Shown one piece after another: positions 50,845 to 63,319 of a stretch of 64,000 bases of DNA (position 1 is its first letter; each line of letters opens with the position of its first letter). Location: the NCBI RefSeq assembly GCF_024713945.1, contig NC_134677.1:5459001-5523000 (forward strand), written 5' to 3'. The notes below the pieces were generated by a model. It did not search any database. It saw only the letters and a program-made list of their open reading frames with translations, and was not told where the DNA came from. The position numbers and the translations under genes are program-made. This DNA comes from Dermatophagoides farinae (taxonomy: Eukaryota > Arthropoda > Arachnida > Sarcoptiformes > Pyroglyphidae).

Positions 50845-51345
50845 ACTTTTCATTATGATGAATTACTGCACATTAATCAATTTAATTTTTTTTACTAACA
50901 ATTTTTTTGATGTTATAATCATTTTTATTTTATTAATTAATTATTATTTTTGATAAAGAATTTTTTACAATTTGCCATTTTTGATCAAATGTATAAAGAA
51001 TAATGTAAATTTTTTTTGTTAATATTAATTCATCAAATAAATAAATTATTATTTAAATTTTTCAAATGTGATTGTTCAAACAAATTAATGAATATATATC
51101 TTCAGGTATGACCGGAAACAAAACAATAAAAAATAGTGTAAAATCTACCTTAAATTAGTTTCATCATTTATGAATGCCCCGTATTGAAGCAACAAGTCAT
51201 GCGCAATTCATACATTCCACGTTCTGTTTTTCATATGATGATCTGTGTTTAGATGTTTATGTAAATTAATAATCAATAAATAAATTTTTCATGTCCGATT
51301 TTGAATTATATTCCATTGAAAGATTTTATATTTAGTTTTATTAAA
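50845..51345. other. bark 3' UTR and SLY1 promoter region
   Basis: An AT-rich 501-bp spacer between tandem genes, with the bark poly(A) signal at 51036 and nothing else recognisable. Confidence 0.6.
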
Positions 51346-54300
51346 ATGATTTCCTCGATTGCATCATCATCATCATCATCAAATCTTAATGCTTTAGCAT
51401 CTTCAAGTGGAAATTTTTCCATCACTGGAAATGAATCTGAATCAACGTTAAATATTCGTGAGAAACAAAAAGGTATCCTTTTTTATTGTTTGTTTTTAGC
51501 ATAAACATTTATTTTGTCATGATTTTAGATGCATTGAAAAAAATGCTCAATCTTAATACACCCATACCTATGAATACGACGGCCAATGAACCCGTTTGGA
51601 AGCTATTCATCTATGATCGTTATGGACAGGATATTGTTTCACCGCTTATGAACATTAAAGAATTACGGGAATTCGGTGTCACACTTCATATGTTTGTGAA
51701 ATAATGATAATCTTTAATATCCCTTTTAACTATATTTTTTTTATAAGAATAGGCAATTACACAGTGATCGTGAACCTATTCCTGATGTACCGGCTGTCTA
51801 TTTCGTTATGCCAAACGATGAAAACATTATGCGTATTTGTCAGGATTTTCGTAATCATCTGTATGATCATTACCATCTGAATTTCATATCGCCAATTTCT
51901 CGTGCTAAACTCGAAGAATTAGCATCGGCTGCGTTACAAGCCAATTGTGTGACTAACATTTCTAAAATCTATGATCAATATCTCAATTTTATTTCATTGG
52001 AAGATGATGTATTCATATTGAGGCATTCGGATAAGGATAAGATTTCATTCTATGCAATAAATCGTCCGGCAAATCAAGAACCAGAAATAGAATTTATTAT
52101 GGATCATATTGTTGATAGTCTTTTCTCATTTTTTGTAACATTGGGTGTTGTTCCAATCATACGAACACCGAAAGGAAATGCAGCTGAAATGGTGGGAGAA
52201 AAATTGGACAAAAGGATTCGTGAAAATTTGCGCGATACGAAAAATACTGTGTTCAATGGTTCAGATATTCAACGTTTAGGAGTTTCATCCTTGTCCTTGA
52301 TGTTCACAAGACCTTTGTTGATCATTCTTGATCGTTCATTTGATATGGCTACTCCTCTATTGCATTCTTGGACCTATCAATCACTCTTACATGATGTATT
52401 GGATTTTAAATTGAATCAGGTTTTCATTAAAGAATCAAATTCATCGGATAATAATGATAGTCAAAAAGTGATGAAAAAATCAAAAATGACCGCCTATGAT
52501 TTAAGCAATCAAGATAAATTCTGGAATCAACACAAAGGTAGTCCATTTCCACAGGTAGCTGAATCAATACAAGAAAAATTAGATTCATATCGTTCATCCG
52601 AAGAAGAAGTGAAACGGCTAAAATCCGAAATGGGTCTCGATGGCAACATACCAGATGCAGCCATTTCATTGTTGACTGATAACACACATAAATTGAATAG
52701 TGCTATAAATACATTACCAAATCTGTTGGAAACTAAACGAATAATCGATCTACATACAACGGTGGCCAGTGCAATATTAGAACATATTAAAAATCGAAAA
52801 CTAGACGTTTTTTTCGAAATAGAAGAAAAAATTATCGCATCGAAAGGACATTTGGATCAGAAATCTGCTTTAACGCCGTTAGAATTAATACGTGATCCGA
52901 ATGCAGGAACGCCTGAAGATAAAATGCGTTTATTCATCATATATTATCTTCATCATAATTTTAGCGATGCTGAATATGAACAGTATGTTGCCGAATTACG
53001 TAATGTCGGTTGTGATCTATCGCCAATCGAATACGTGAAACGATGTAAATTCCTTGCAAATCCAGCTGCATCATCATCAGTATCGTCATCAAATCAAAAT
53101 GTTGATAGTATATTTCAAAGCCTTGGTGGTGGTACTAAAACTGTAAATATGTTCTCGAAACTCATGTCTCAAGGATCACAATTTGTCATGGAAGGCGTGA
53201 AAAATTTGGTAGTCAAAAAACATACCCTACCCATTACACGTGTTACAGATGCATTAATGGAAGCCAAATCGACGCCCGAAACTGATGAATTCCGATATTT
53301 TGATCCTAAAGTATTGGCTAAAGCACAGAATCTTTATGGTGAAGATGGTGGAACATTTGGATCTTCATCATCACCATCATCAAAAAATCCATTTCAAGAT
53401 GTAAGTTACCATGATAGATGATAGATGGCACTATCTTTACTCTCTTTAATATTTTTTAGCGCAATAATTTAAAAAAAATACAAGCATCATAATGGATTAG
53501 ATTAGATTAGATTAGATATATAATATCAAATGCTTAGTTCATTGAAAATGAATGGAAAAGTTGATGATCCGGGTGATGAAATTTTATGTATTAGTTTACT
53601 TCACTTAAACTCGATTCATCTTTAGCAGATATTTCAAGAACAAAAAATAATTTTTTTTTGGTACCATGTACATGTTGCAATAAGCTAAGATTTTATGTGT
53701 TCATTCTGAATGGTCACTGTTTGTGTGTATGTGGAAAGGCCTGAAGCTAAGTTTGCCAACATTATACTGTAGTTAACATTCTTTTTAAAAAAAAAGTTAG
53801 TGAGTTGGTTTCTTCATTCAATTGGTTTGCCTTGTAATTTATGATAAATTGGACCTCCATGAAGGATCATTTTTTTTTTTGGTTGTTTGGTTAGCTTCAA
53901 AGTTTTTCGAATATTCGATGATGATGTTAAATTGTGTTTGTGATCTTGGTCTAGACCTGAGAATTTTTTCCCCATTATTATTATTGTTTTTGAATGTTTA
54001 TAAACCAGAAAAAAACATCATCAATTTTTGAACAAAGCAACAACAATGGCAAATTGGTTTTTTCTTTTTGATATTACTGACCAATCTCGAAAAGTCATGC
54101 TCCTAAATCTCACACGTACACGAACATAGACATTTGATGATTTTTTTGGACAATGGCCTTCAAAAACATTCGATTCAATAGTAGAAATAGAAAGAGAGAA
54201 AGAATCGAATCGAGAGAAAAAATCTAAATGGTCAAAATGTCATAATAATAATCTTGTCATCATCGTTTTTTGTTGTTGTTGATGGTCTCATGTCATTAGC

Positions 54301-55859
54301 TTCACATTTTTCTTGTGAATATAAATAAATGAATGAATGAAGATCCGTGATGAGGATGATGATCATAGTTGAAATTTTACTGTCTTTATTATCATTATTA
54401 TTTGTATTTGACTTGACTTATTTCCATTCATTTATTCATTCATAGAAGATTGGTTGTCGAATCAAATGAGAGAGAGAGAGAAAGAGATTCATCTTTCATG
54501 ATTATGACATGATCTTTTTTTACGCTCGCACACCTTTGTTTGTATTTGAATGCTATGTATCTGAATTCTGCAAGTAATTGTTCATGTGTGCATATGATCA
54601 ACATTCCATATCTTATCTCTTCTTCTTTATGAATGTTATTATTGTGCTGTTTTTTTTTCGTTTCTTTTTTAGTTTTACTAATAATTAAAATGGAGATAAT
54701 ATAAGAATTATATTCTTCTAAGAAATATTTTTTTTTTTTTGTAGTTTTGTTATCTAAAATTTTTTGATCTTTTTTCTTGTTTTTTTTGTTGTCGTTGTTG
54801 TTGTTGTTGTTGTTGTTGTTTGGATTGTATACTTTGTTGATTTGTTTGTTTTAAACGATGAATTTTTATTTTAATCAATTATTGCTAGATGTAATTATGT
54901 ACAATTAATCCTTAATCTTTAAAAAAAAAATTAAGAATCCCTAATCTGTGACATAGTAAAGATGATGATGGGCTACTTATCAATTTATCTCTCTCTTTCT
55001 CTCTGTTAATTATTATCATCATTATTGAAATGTATGAATGAATGAATAAAACGATAATGATGATGATGATGATGATTATACATGAGTAAATGAAGACATT
55101 CAATTCGTCTTTATTTTTTTTCTCGCTCCTGCTGTGTTTGTGAAAATTTATTTCATCATCATCATTATTATGAACACATCAACCAATGATGATGATGACA
55201 ACCGAATTACGCCCGAAATTAGCAAGGTATGGTAGCTTTCTTTTTTTTTAAAAAAAAGGAAAGAGATAAAACTTTTCTAAAATCACCAAGTTGTTATTAT
55301 TATCGTTATTGGAATTGAATATAAAATGAACATGAAATGAAAATTTTTTTTTTTATTCTTTGATGATGATGATTTTACCGAGAAAAAAGAACTGATTTTG
55401 ATCCGTTTGTTCTCCACCCGATTGCCAAATTTTTTATGACCATTTAAAATGAATGAATTTAATAGTTTGTAGTAGTTTACTTTATTTTGATTTAGGATAA
55501 AATAATCGTTAATTTTTGTTATTTTTCTTTTGATCATATCTGATACAAATAGCATCTTTATTCCGATATTGTCGCTGAATAACTTGTCCTTTACAAATTT
55601 TTTATTTTTCAAATTTTTCAGGCTATCGTATTTGTTGTAGGCGGTGGTAATTATATTGAATACCAAAATTTGGTCGATTATTGTAAAGTAAGTAATGGCA
55701 TCCATATGGATTTTTCTTTTTTTATCAATGTTTTTGTTTTATTTTGTTCAGACAAAATCAAAATCATCACCAAAACATATCATCTATGGTTCAACGGAAA
55801 TATCAAATGCGCAACGATTTTTATCACAATTGAAAAAATTGACCAATGAAATGATCTAA
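51346..55859 (+). CDS. Slh: SLY1 / SCFD1, Sec1/Munc18 vesicle-fusion protein
   Basis: Exons 51346..51472, 51529..51691, 51753..53400, 55622..55687 and 55752..55859 encode 703 residues, against about 640 in human SCFD1. SLY1 binds syntaxin-5 and related SNAREs for ER-Golgi and intra-Golgi fusion. Family blocks are EPVWKLFIYDRYGQDIVSPL, REPIPDVPAVYFVMP, QDFRNHLYDHYHLNFISPIS, DLATP-type RSFDMATPLLHSW, KMRLFIIYYLHH, and the end AIVFVVGGGNYIEYQNLVDY. The N-terminus adds a Ser-rich extension of about 30 residues. Exon 2 ends at a non-consensus donor AT|GTTTGT, chosen because it keeps TLHMQLHSDRE in register with the family. Intron 4 is 2.2 kb, far longer than the other introns. Poly(A) signal at 55966. 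Confidence 0.95.
53495..53514. repeat. GATTA pentanucleotide tandem repeat, 4 copies
   Basis: Four perfect GATTA units in SLY1 intron 4. TAATC/GATTA is also the core of Bicoid/Otd-type homeodomain sites, but slippage is the simpler reading. Confidence 0.85.
54786..54821. repeat. TTG trinucleotide microsatellite
   Basis: About 12 units with one TCG interruption, in SLY1 intron 4. Confidence 0.85.
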
Positions 55860-56374
55860 ATTTTTTTTTTCGTTCATCTTTGTGAATTTTTTTTTTATAT
55901 GGTCAAATTTAAAAGTTTTTATATTTATTATTATCAAATATTATTATTCATATTTACATATTTCAAATAAAAAACAAAACAAAACAAAAAATTATTTTCT
56001 ATTGTTCCATGAAATCTGTCAGAAAAATCCCGGACATATAAACGCCACACACCATGACGAAAAAAATGTGTGTGTGTAGAATACATAAGGATTGACTCGA
56101 ATAGCCGATAAAATATGTAAATCTATCCTCTATGTAGTTGGCATTTTAAGATGGAATTTTTTTTTCGCAACAACTAAACGAAACGAAATCCAAGCAAGCA
56201 ACTCGATTACATTTTCGAAGATGTAAATATTTTTTTAGTTTGTACTTTCTTCTAAAGTTTTAGCCTAGTTAACAAGGTTGATTCTTTTTTCTTTTTTTTG
56301 GTTAGTTTGCTTGTTGATTTATGTTTTTTTTTGTTTGCCCGTTTGTGTGTGTGTCCAAGACTAAATCATCGTAA

Positions 56375-56429
56375 GATGATGATGATGATGATGATCACAT
56401 TGGTCATGATGATGATGATGATGATGATA
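56375..56429. repeat. Paired GAT trinucleotide microsatellites
   Basis: Two GAT runs, 56375..56395 and 56406..56429, separated by about 10 bases. Confidence 0.85.
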
Positions 56430-59097
56430 GTTACACAGCAGGAACTTATTCATTTATCATCTAACTGATATATGATGAAAGAAATTGGAAAGAGAGAAAT
56501 TCTTTGATGTAGAGCCTATCATCGCCATTCATTCAAATTCACTGATACATACACAAACCGACTACGTGTGTGTGCGTCGTTACCATGAAACGTCAAATGG
56601 ATTCGACGACCACCTGGTAAAATATCTCCAACCTATGATGCTGATCATCATCATCATCATGTATTTACATCGATTTTTCAATCATTATAATCTCTCCTGC
56701 CGTGTAAGTGAATTTATTCAAATTTACATGTGCATGCATTTGGTCTATAAGTCAAATAAACAAACACATAGATAGGTATACAATTTATATACTGGAATGA
56801 TTATCATCATGTCACCACCTTGCTTGTTTGTTTGGTGATGGTGATCAGGATAATCTCTTATTGGATCAATTTTTATCAAAATCATTGTTTGAAAATCTTT
56901 TATTTTTTTGATGATTTAAATTGACAAGAATTTACATACGCTTACCACCATGGCTGAGATATAAAGACTTTTTTCTGTTCAGTATAAGTTTATCAGTATT
57001 CTACTGATTCCACTGTTTTGGTGTATTCATATCCTGTGAAGACCATCCATCTATTACATGAGATCCTTATGATGTTCATCATTTCTATTATTGTTGCGTG
57101 TCTAATTAATTTTCCTTCATTGATATTAATGTTCGTATTATTGAAAAAAAGAATTTGCCAAGTTGTTGTTTTAATTAGCATTAAACATGCGTGTCTAAAA
57201 GTTTTTTTTTTATTATCATATTGTATTGAAGGCTAAAACCCAACAAAAAAAAACGTATTCGGTGATGGCAAAAAGATGAAGATGTGAAAGCCATGTTGGT
57301 AGAATGGCAAATGAAGATATCTTCAATCATTCATCGTGTTTGTGAAGGTAAGGTGATGGCTAGTTTGGTGGTCTTACTCTTGGCATGTAGAATGCTATTT
57401 TGATGATGATGACAAGACACGACCGTCATGATGATGATAATGAACATTGTTGTGTGTCAGTTAGAAATTTTATCATATTACTACTTTTGCCACTATTGCT
57501 GATTTTTTATATTTGAAACAAATTTTTGTTCATTCCATAAGGTCGTGAGGTCACTTTTTTTCAATTTTGTTCATTGTTTGTCAATGAATTGATTGAAATT
57601 CTCAATTGTGATTAGTGCTGTGAAATGAAAATCATTTGCCCCTTTTTTTCATATACAAGCCGACGTTCAATGAACATTTTTATATTTTTGTTTGTTTTTT
57701 TCGATAATGTTAATGTTATCATTATCTACCGTCGATCTATTGATTGGTTCTCGTTTGTTTTTTTTTTCGTGGTTGACAACCGTTGTTCTAGTTGTCATGG
57801 ACCACATGGACCTGGGATTGTATGTTTTTTTTCTTTTTGTTCTTGGAAAAGAATTTCAGTTTGATTGATTAAAACTCGTTCGCGGGAAATCCTTATCAAA
57901 TATTTTAATCTTTATTCAATATAATCAGTACCATTGTTTGAAATGAATAAATTTTCTCTGCTGCTGTTCTTAATCAAGTTGTTATTGATTGATCAGCTAA
58001 ACTCACTTGTAGCAGGTCCAGGTGTGTTGCTCATTCCTTCAGGTTGATAAACTTTGGTGTAATGAGAAAAAAACTTGTTGAAGCTCTTTGATCAGAAATC
58101 AGACAGCACGACGACAAATCATGGCCATTGGCTGTTTTTTTTCTGGGGATGTTCGACTATCGATTGTGAAAACGAGTTAATTGAAAGTCCTTGAACAGTT
58201 TTGATGTGCTTTATCTCTTCTATCGATACTTTCAATTCTGTACATTTCTATGAAAAGAAAAATCCGACTTTATTTATAATATCAATTCATTAATATTCTT
58301 TCAAGTTCAATCAACAAAAAAAAATATTAGAATCAATAAAAAATACTTAATTTTTGATTTCGAAAACACCGACTAAATTATCACCGATGGTGATTTTTGT
58401 GGTTCAACAACAAAAATCGTGTATTACGAAAATTGCACGCGTTCATCATCATCATAATCATCAATATGACATCGATATCCTTGTTCATGAATTGAAAAGA
58501 ATGAATTGGATTCTATTATATATGTTTGAAATTCCTTTTTTGTACGCAATTTTAGCGAACAAATTTCTTTTTTACCTTAAATTGTCCTCGTTCTCATGCA
58601 TGATGATGGTCATTTTTCACAATGACATAGAAAGTTAAAAAAAGCCGAACTTGAAAAAAAATTCTTGTAATATCGATTTTCTTGGTAATGGTATTTTAAT
58701 GATTCCGAGATAGATAGAAGGAAAGAGAGGACGAAAATGCCGAACGGTCCACGTTTTTTGTCGATTCATTCTACCATCGACTGTGTATTCAAAGAATTTT
58801 TTTTATCATTTGTTCATACCTTGAACAAATAATAATTATACTACATGAAAAACACACACACACACAAAGTGACCAAACATTATCATTATCTCCTCCTCCT
58901 CCTCTTATGACACTTTGATTCATAAACATTCTTCAATTTTGCCATTTTCGATATATAATAATTGGAATAGTCAATCTTTTTTTTTTGCTATGGATATTTG
59001 TTTTTTCAAACGATTTGAATTCAATCATATACTATTTATGTGCAGCTGTGTGTGTCAGGAAAGAGAAGAAAAAAAAGTTAATTTAGGTTTTTTAGGA

Positions 59098-59219
59098 CTG
59101 CTGCTGCTGTTGTTGTTGTTGATGATGATGATGATGATGTTGTTCAATTTTTGTTTCGATTTTTTTCAGTAGGTTTTGTTGTTGTTATAAAATCGTTGAT
59201 ACAACAGCAGCAGCAGCAG
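59098..59219. repeat. CTG/TTG and CAG runs forming an inverted repeat
   Basis: CTGCTGCTGCTGTTG at 59098..59112 is perfectly complementary to CAACAGCAGCAGCAG at 59202..59216, with an 89-base loop that includes a GAT run. Transcribed, it could fold as a 15-bp hairpin with triplet-repeat arms. Confidence 0.7.
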
Positions 59220-59261
59220 TAAATAGCCGGATATCCTTTACGTGCAAGAACATCAACAACC

Positions 59262-59297
59262 TTATTATTATTATTATTATTAGCGTTATTATTATTG
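59262..59297. repeat. TTA trinucleotide microsatellite, interrupted
   Basis: TTA repeats with one GCG interruption. Confidence 0.8.
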
Positions 59298-60734
59298 ATG
59301 AAATGGAATGAATTCGTTCATTCTGTTTTCTTCGATGTAAAGAAAAATGTTGAAAAAAATTCGTTTTCATTTTCTCGGGCGAACCGAAAAAAAAACTTGA
59401 CCGAAACTAAAACGAATAAATGAATGAAGTAGCCGCCTTTATGTCACGATTGAATGAAATTTCGTTCATCGTTTTTTTTTATTTGGACCTCGCTTTCAAA
59501 TGATAATTTTTCCCCTCGATTTGATGATGATCATCTCCATCATAATAATTTGCCCCTGTTCATTATGTGTATAGCTATGTTGTTGATTATGTATCTCACT
59601 CAATAAAATACGCTCCGTTGCACACCGAATTTTTTTTTTTTGAAAGCTTGAATGAAATGGAATGAAATCAGTAAATCAAAGTTCCAGAGAAAGAGAGTGA
59701 GATTTTTTTTTGATTGTTTTTGGCCTTTTTATGGTCTGACCTTTGACCAATTTTGAGATTTGAGAAATGATGATCATCGTTATTTTGATGAATATCACGA
59801 ATGTAAAAAATGCCATTGAATCGTGGGACATGATACATTCACAGTAGCTCTATTGGAATAATTTGAAAAAGAAACAAATGAAAAAAGAGAGGAATTCTCG
59901 TTGTTTTCGAGTGCCAAGAAAATTGACGTAACTCAAAAAAAAAAAAAAAAATTCGACTGATGTCAAACTACCATCCTGATGATTGCTAATAGTGAAACAG
60001 TAGTGTAAAGATAAAGCTTCAGATTTCGAGATAAATCTAGTTGTAAAAACCAAACATTAGTTGTGAAAATAACGACCTTTTTATCGGAATCTGAATTCCA
60101 ATCATCGATCGATATATTCTAGCTGTAGTCATCATAAAGTTCTTGATGTATACGGATAAGGTTGCATTCCTTGTCATTTGAAGTTTGAAATCAACAGCAA
60201 AAATTGAAATGAATTGCCTCCCATACAAATACCAAAAGCTATATAAATTTATAGCAATGTTCAAAAGATAATAATGATTAAACGCAATTGAAGGGGGAAA
60301 ATTTTTCAATTTTCGATGTGACCAATGATTATATCAAAAGTAAAAAAAAATCAGAAAAAAACTCCACAATTACATCTTGCTTCTGTTCAAATGATGATTA
60401 CGATGATTTGGTCACACAGAATGTGACTAATTTACCGTGAGAGTGGCCGTATCTTCAATGACAATTTGCTCGCTTGGACATATTATCATCATTAATGATG
60501 ATGATGATAATTTTATCTTTAGGTGAAATTTAACTTTACATTTTGACATTGATCGAAATTTTAGCGCGCCATGGCATGTCATCAGTAATCATCGTTTACA
60601 TTCAATGGCCACTTTGTTTTCTCGTTATTAAAAGCAACAAAAAAAAATACGAAATGAAAAATAAGCAATAATCAAAGTTAATGAAATTATAAAAAAAAAC
60701 AAATTTGATTTTTGTCATTTTATTGCATTTTTAG

Positions 60735-60873
60735 TGTCACATATACACAACCATATACGATTTAATGATGATTCAAATGATCGACATTTGTGTCAGTGAT
60801 TTTAATGGGCCATTGAAATATCCATACACATTGAATGATGCAACAGATGATTTTTTCCATTATCAAAATAATG
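60735..60873 (+). other. Weak candidate coding exon, unknown
   Basis: A TTTTTAG acceptor with a T-rich tract precedes an open 139-base stretch that ends at ATG|GTAAAA. It reads CHIYTTIYDLMMIQMIDICV then SDFNGPLKYPYTLNDATDDF. Composition is more protein-like than its surroundings, but there is no partner exon and no recognised family. Confidence 0.2.
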
Positions 60874-61782
60874 GTAAAATCATTCTCATCATCATAATTA
60901 TAATCATAATAATGATCTTAAATGACGAACAAAATTTTTTTTTGTCATCATCATCATAATCGAACTAAAATGTTGTTAATGATGACTAATCTGGTTACAA
61001 ATAAAATTTGTATGTGAATCTGGCTATTGGTGGCTATTTGATCGATTTAAAGAAAAAATTCTTAATTGACAAAATGAATTAATTGCAAAGAAATATAGGT
61101 AAAGTTGATCTCTCTCTCTCTCCCTCGTTGTGTATACATGTTTCTTTCGTTGTGTTTATGATGCTGTTGATGGTAACAATCTTGGCCCAAACATCAATAT
61201 ATTGCCAAACGAAATGAAACAAGAACATAATAAGCGCAAAAAAAAACTAATCCTGATCATCGGCCATAGCCATGGCGTTGCTGATTATCTTATCTTCTCA
61301 GCCATTAAAGGGGAATTTTTTTTTCATTTTACATTTGTTCATTTTAGGCCACAATCGTACAGCATTTGTTTTTAAGATATTTTTTTCTTGCTTTTTACCT
61401 GAAATGAAATTTTTGGCATTGATGGTGGCGGCGGCAACGTTGACACCACACAAAAAGCAATACCAATCGTCGATACAATAAATGATTTTTTTTTTGGTCA
61501 TTTCAAAATTCATGACATTCTTTCAATCACACTATTTGGCAATATTATTTTTTGTTGGTTTCTTCTTATCTCTTGAACTTATAAATCAATCAATATAGAT
61601 AATATGATGAGGTAAACAGTTTCCGGTACATTTTTGGTTTGTTCGTTGGTCACAAGGTTCAAGGTCTTGGAATACAAGAAATTCCTTTCAGCATTTTTTC
61701 TTGGTTGAAACATTTCAATGAATCTGATATGGACTTTTTTTCATTTAGATTTTTAGCCGAAAAGTCATTCCAAATTTTCGAA

Positions 61783-61799
61783 TGTGTGTGTGTGTGTGT
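61783..61799. repeat. GT dinucleotide microsatellite
   Basis: A simple GT run in the SLY1-dpp interval. Confidence 0.85.
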
Positions 61800-63319
61800 T
61801 AATGCTCTTCATTTGGCAAGAAAAATTATTTAAATCAACGAGAAAAAAAAATTTAAATTCTACCCTTTGTTGGATTTTACCGACCCTCTAATTTGCTGTT
61901 CATTCTCTCCTTCTCTGTGTCAATGTTGTCAATTACCGGCAAAGTTTTTAGAGTTTTTTCAACGACAACCACGATGATGAAAACCTGTAGACGGTGAATT
62001 CAATTCGTCAATGGTAGTTACATTTGTCATTTCATTGATTCGATGATCAACCAAACAACCTGCCGAAAAAAAAACCAAACTCACATACACAAATAAATAA
62101 AAAAAAACGTGTGTGGCTTTCTTCGGTCTTTCTGATACTTGTAATTTGGACCTACTACAACCACAGCAATTGATTAATTTATTTCAGAGTATTTTGATTT
62201 GTTCTACCATTCATTCATTTAAAATTGTTGATGATCATCATAACAGAAAAAATGGACATAATTATTGCTCTGATTGATATTTCGGTCACTAAGAAAAAAA
62301 AATGAGTGAAATTCCTATTCGAATTTTTAGTCTATTCAAAAACTGAGTTGACTTGTGCCGACATATAACTATTCAGGAATGATTGAGTGGTCAGATAATC
62401 ATAGCCTTTTTTGAATTGGAAAAAATTTTTTCGTTTCCGTTTTTAAAAACACAAACACTATACAAAAACATACAAGCATTTCCATAGTTAGTATACTTGA
62501 TTCTCATAAATCAAACAAAAAACCAATTCATATATAAATATATGATGATATAAAGTTTTAATTTTTTTTTAACTCGCTTTTTCTCTCTCTTTCTCTTTAC
62601 GATTCATTTCTAATTACAGCTTGTGACAAAATATATATGTTCATTGATTGTTGTGATTTATTCGAAAATTTTATCGACAATGGTTCGATGTATTGTGATG
62701 GTGATGATAGTAGACGAAGATTTTTTTTTCTTTTTTTTTGTTGTATGTGTGTGAGTTCATGTTTGTGTGATCGGGTGTGTTGGTTTTATGAATCTTGAGA
62801 AAAAAAAATTACAAAAGATAAATAAAGAAAAGAAAAAAAAAATTCATAATAATCAATAATAATTTATGTAAAACAAGGACAATCATCAAAATTAAAAAAT
62901 ATTTATAATAATCAATAATAATCATAATGGTTGCCATTCGAAAAAATATATTTTGAATTATTCTTCATTAACTCGAAAAAATGATGATGATGATGATAAT
63001 GATTCTTCATTGATGAGAATAAGATTATAAATCTTTTTCTTAATCTGTGCATTTTTTTTTAATATGGAATTGATGTATTTATTTCATTGGTTTAGGTGGG
63101 TACGCTTGTGTTTCATGCGTATTTATAATTTAATTAGTAGTGAATTTGTGATTCAAAATGGAGGTTTCGAACAAGAACAATGAGATTTATCATTTTTTTT
63201 CCATTCAAAATTTTATAATCATAATAATACAGAAAATATATCTCAGATCGTCTTATTATGGTATTCAGATTTTTTTCGCCGTTTTTTTTTGCCAACTCAT
63301 ATGGAATTATTATTTTTTT

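Larger units (their letters stand above)
53401..55621 (+). other. Large intron 4 of SLY1
   Basis: Bounded by GAT|GTAAGT and TTTTTCAG, phase 0. It holds four GATTA tandem copies (53495..53514), a TTG run (54786..54821), and purine- and pyrimidine-rich stretches. The minus-strand frame at 55283..55705 overlaps SLY1 exon 4 and is judged chance. Confidence 0.7.
55860..63319. other. 7.4 kb gene-poor interval between SLY1 and dpp
   Basis: Runs from the SLY1 3' UTR (AATAAA 55966) to the dpp 3' UTR. It has dense GAT/TGA trinucleotide runs (56375..56395, 56406..56429), CTG/TTG and CAG runs (59098..59219), a TTA run (59262..59297), a GT run (61783..61799) and one weak exon candidate (60735..60873). 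No convincing gene is seen. By analogy with the fly dpp locus it is a candidate enhancer-bearing region, which is inference. Confidence 0.5.

Noticed and set aside
55283-55705. 140-codon minus-strand frame
   Set aside because: It overlaps SLY1 exon 4, is Lys/Asn/Phe/Ile-rich, and is a shadow of AT-rich intron DNA.
56485-56775. 96-codon frame near the GAT repeats
   Set aside because: Contains repeat-derived Ile runs, no splice signals fit, and it has no family resemblance.
58354-58638. 94-codon frame with a His run
   Set aside because: Composition is that of AT-rich simple sequence; no supporting evidence.
61148-61300. Two overlapping frames, one with a signal-like MMLLMVTILAQ start and one containing GHSHGVADYL
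   Set aside because: The first stops after about 19 codons and neither has a supporting splice structure or family.
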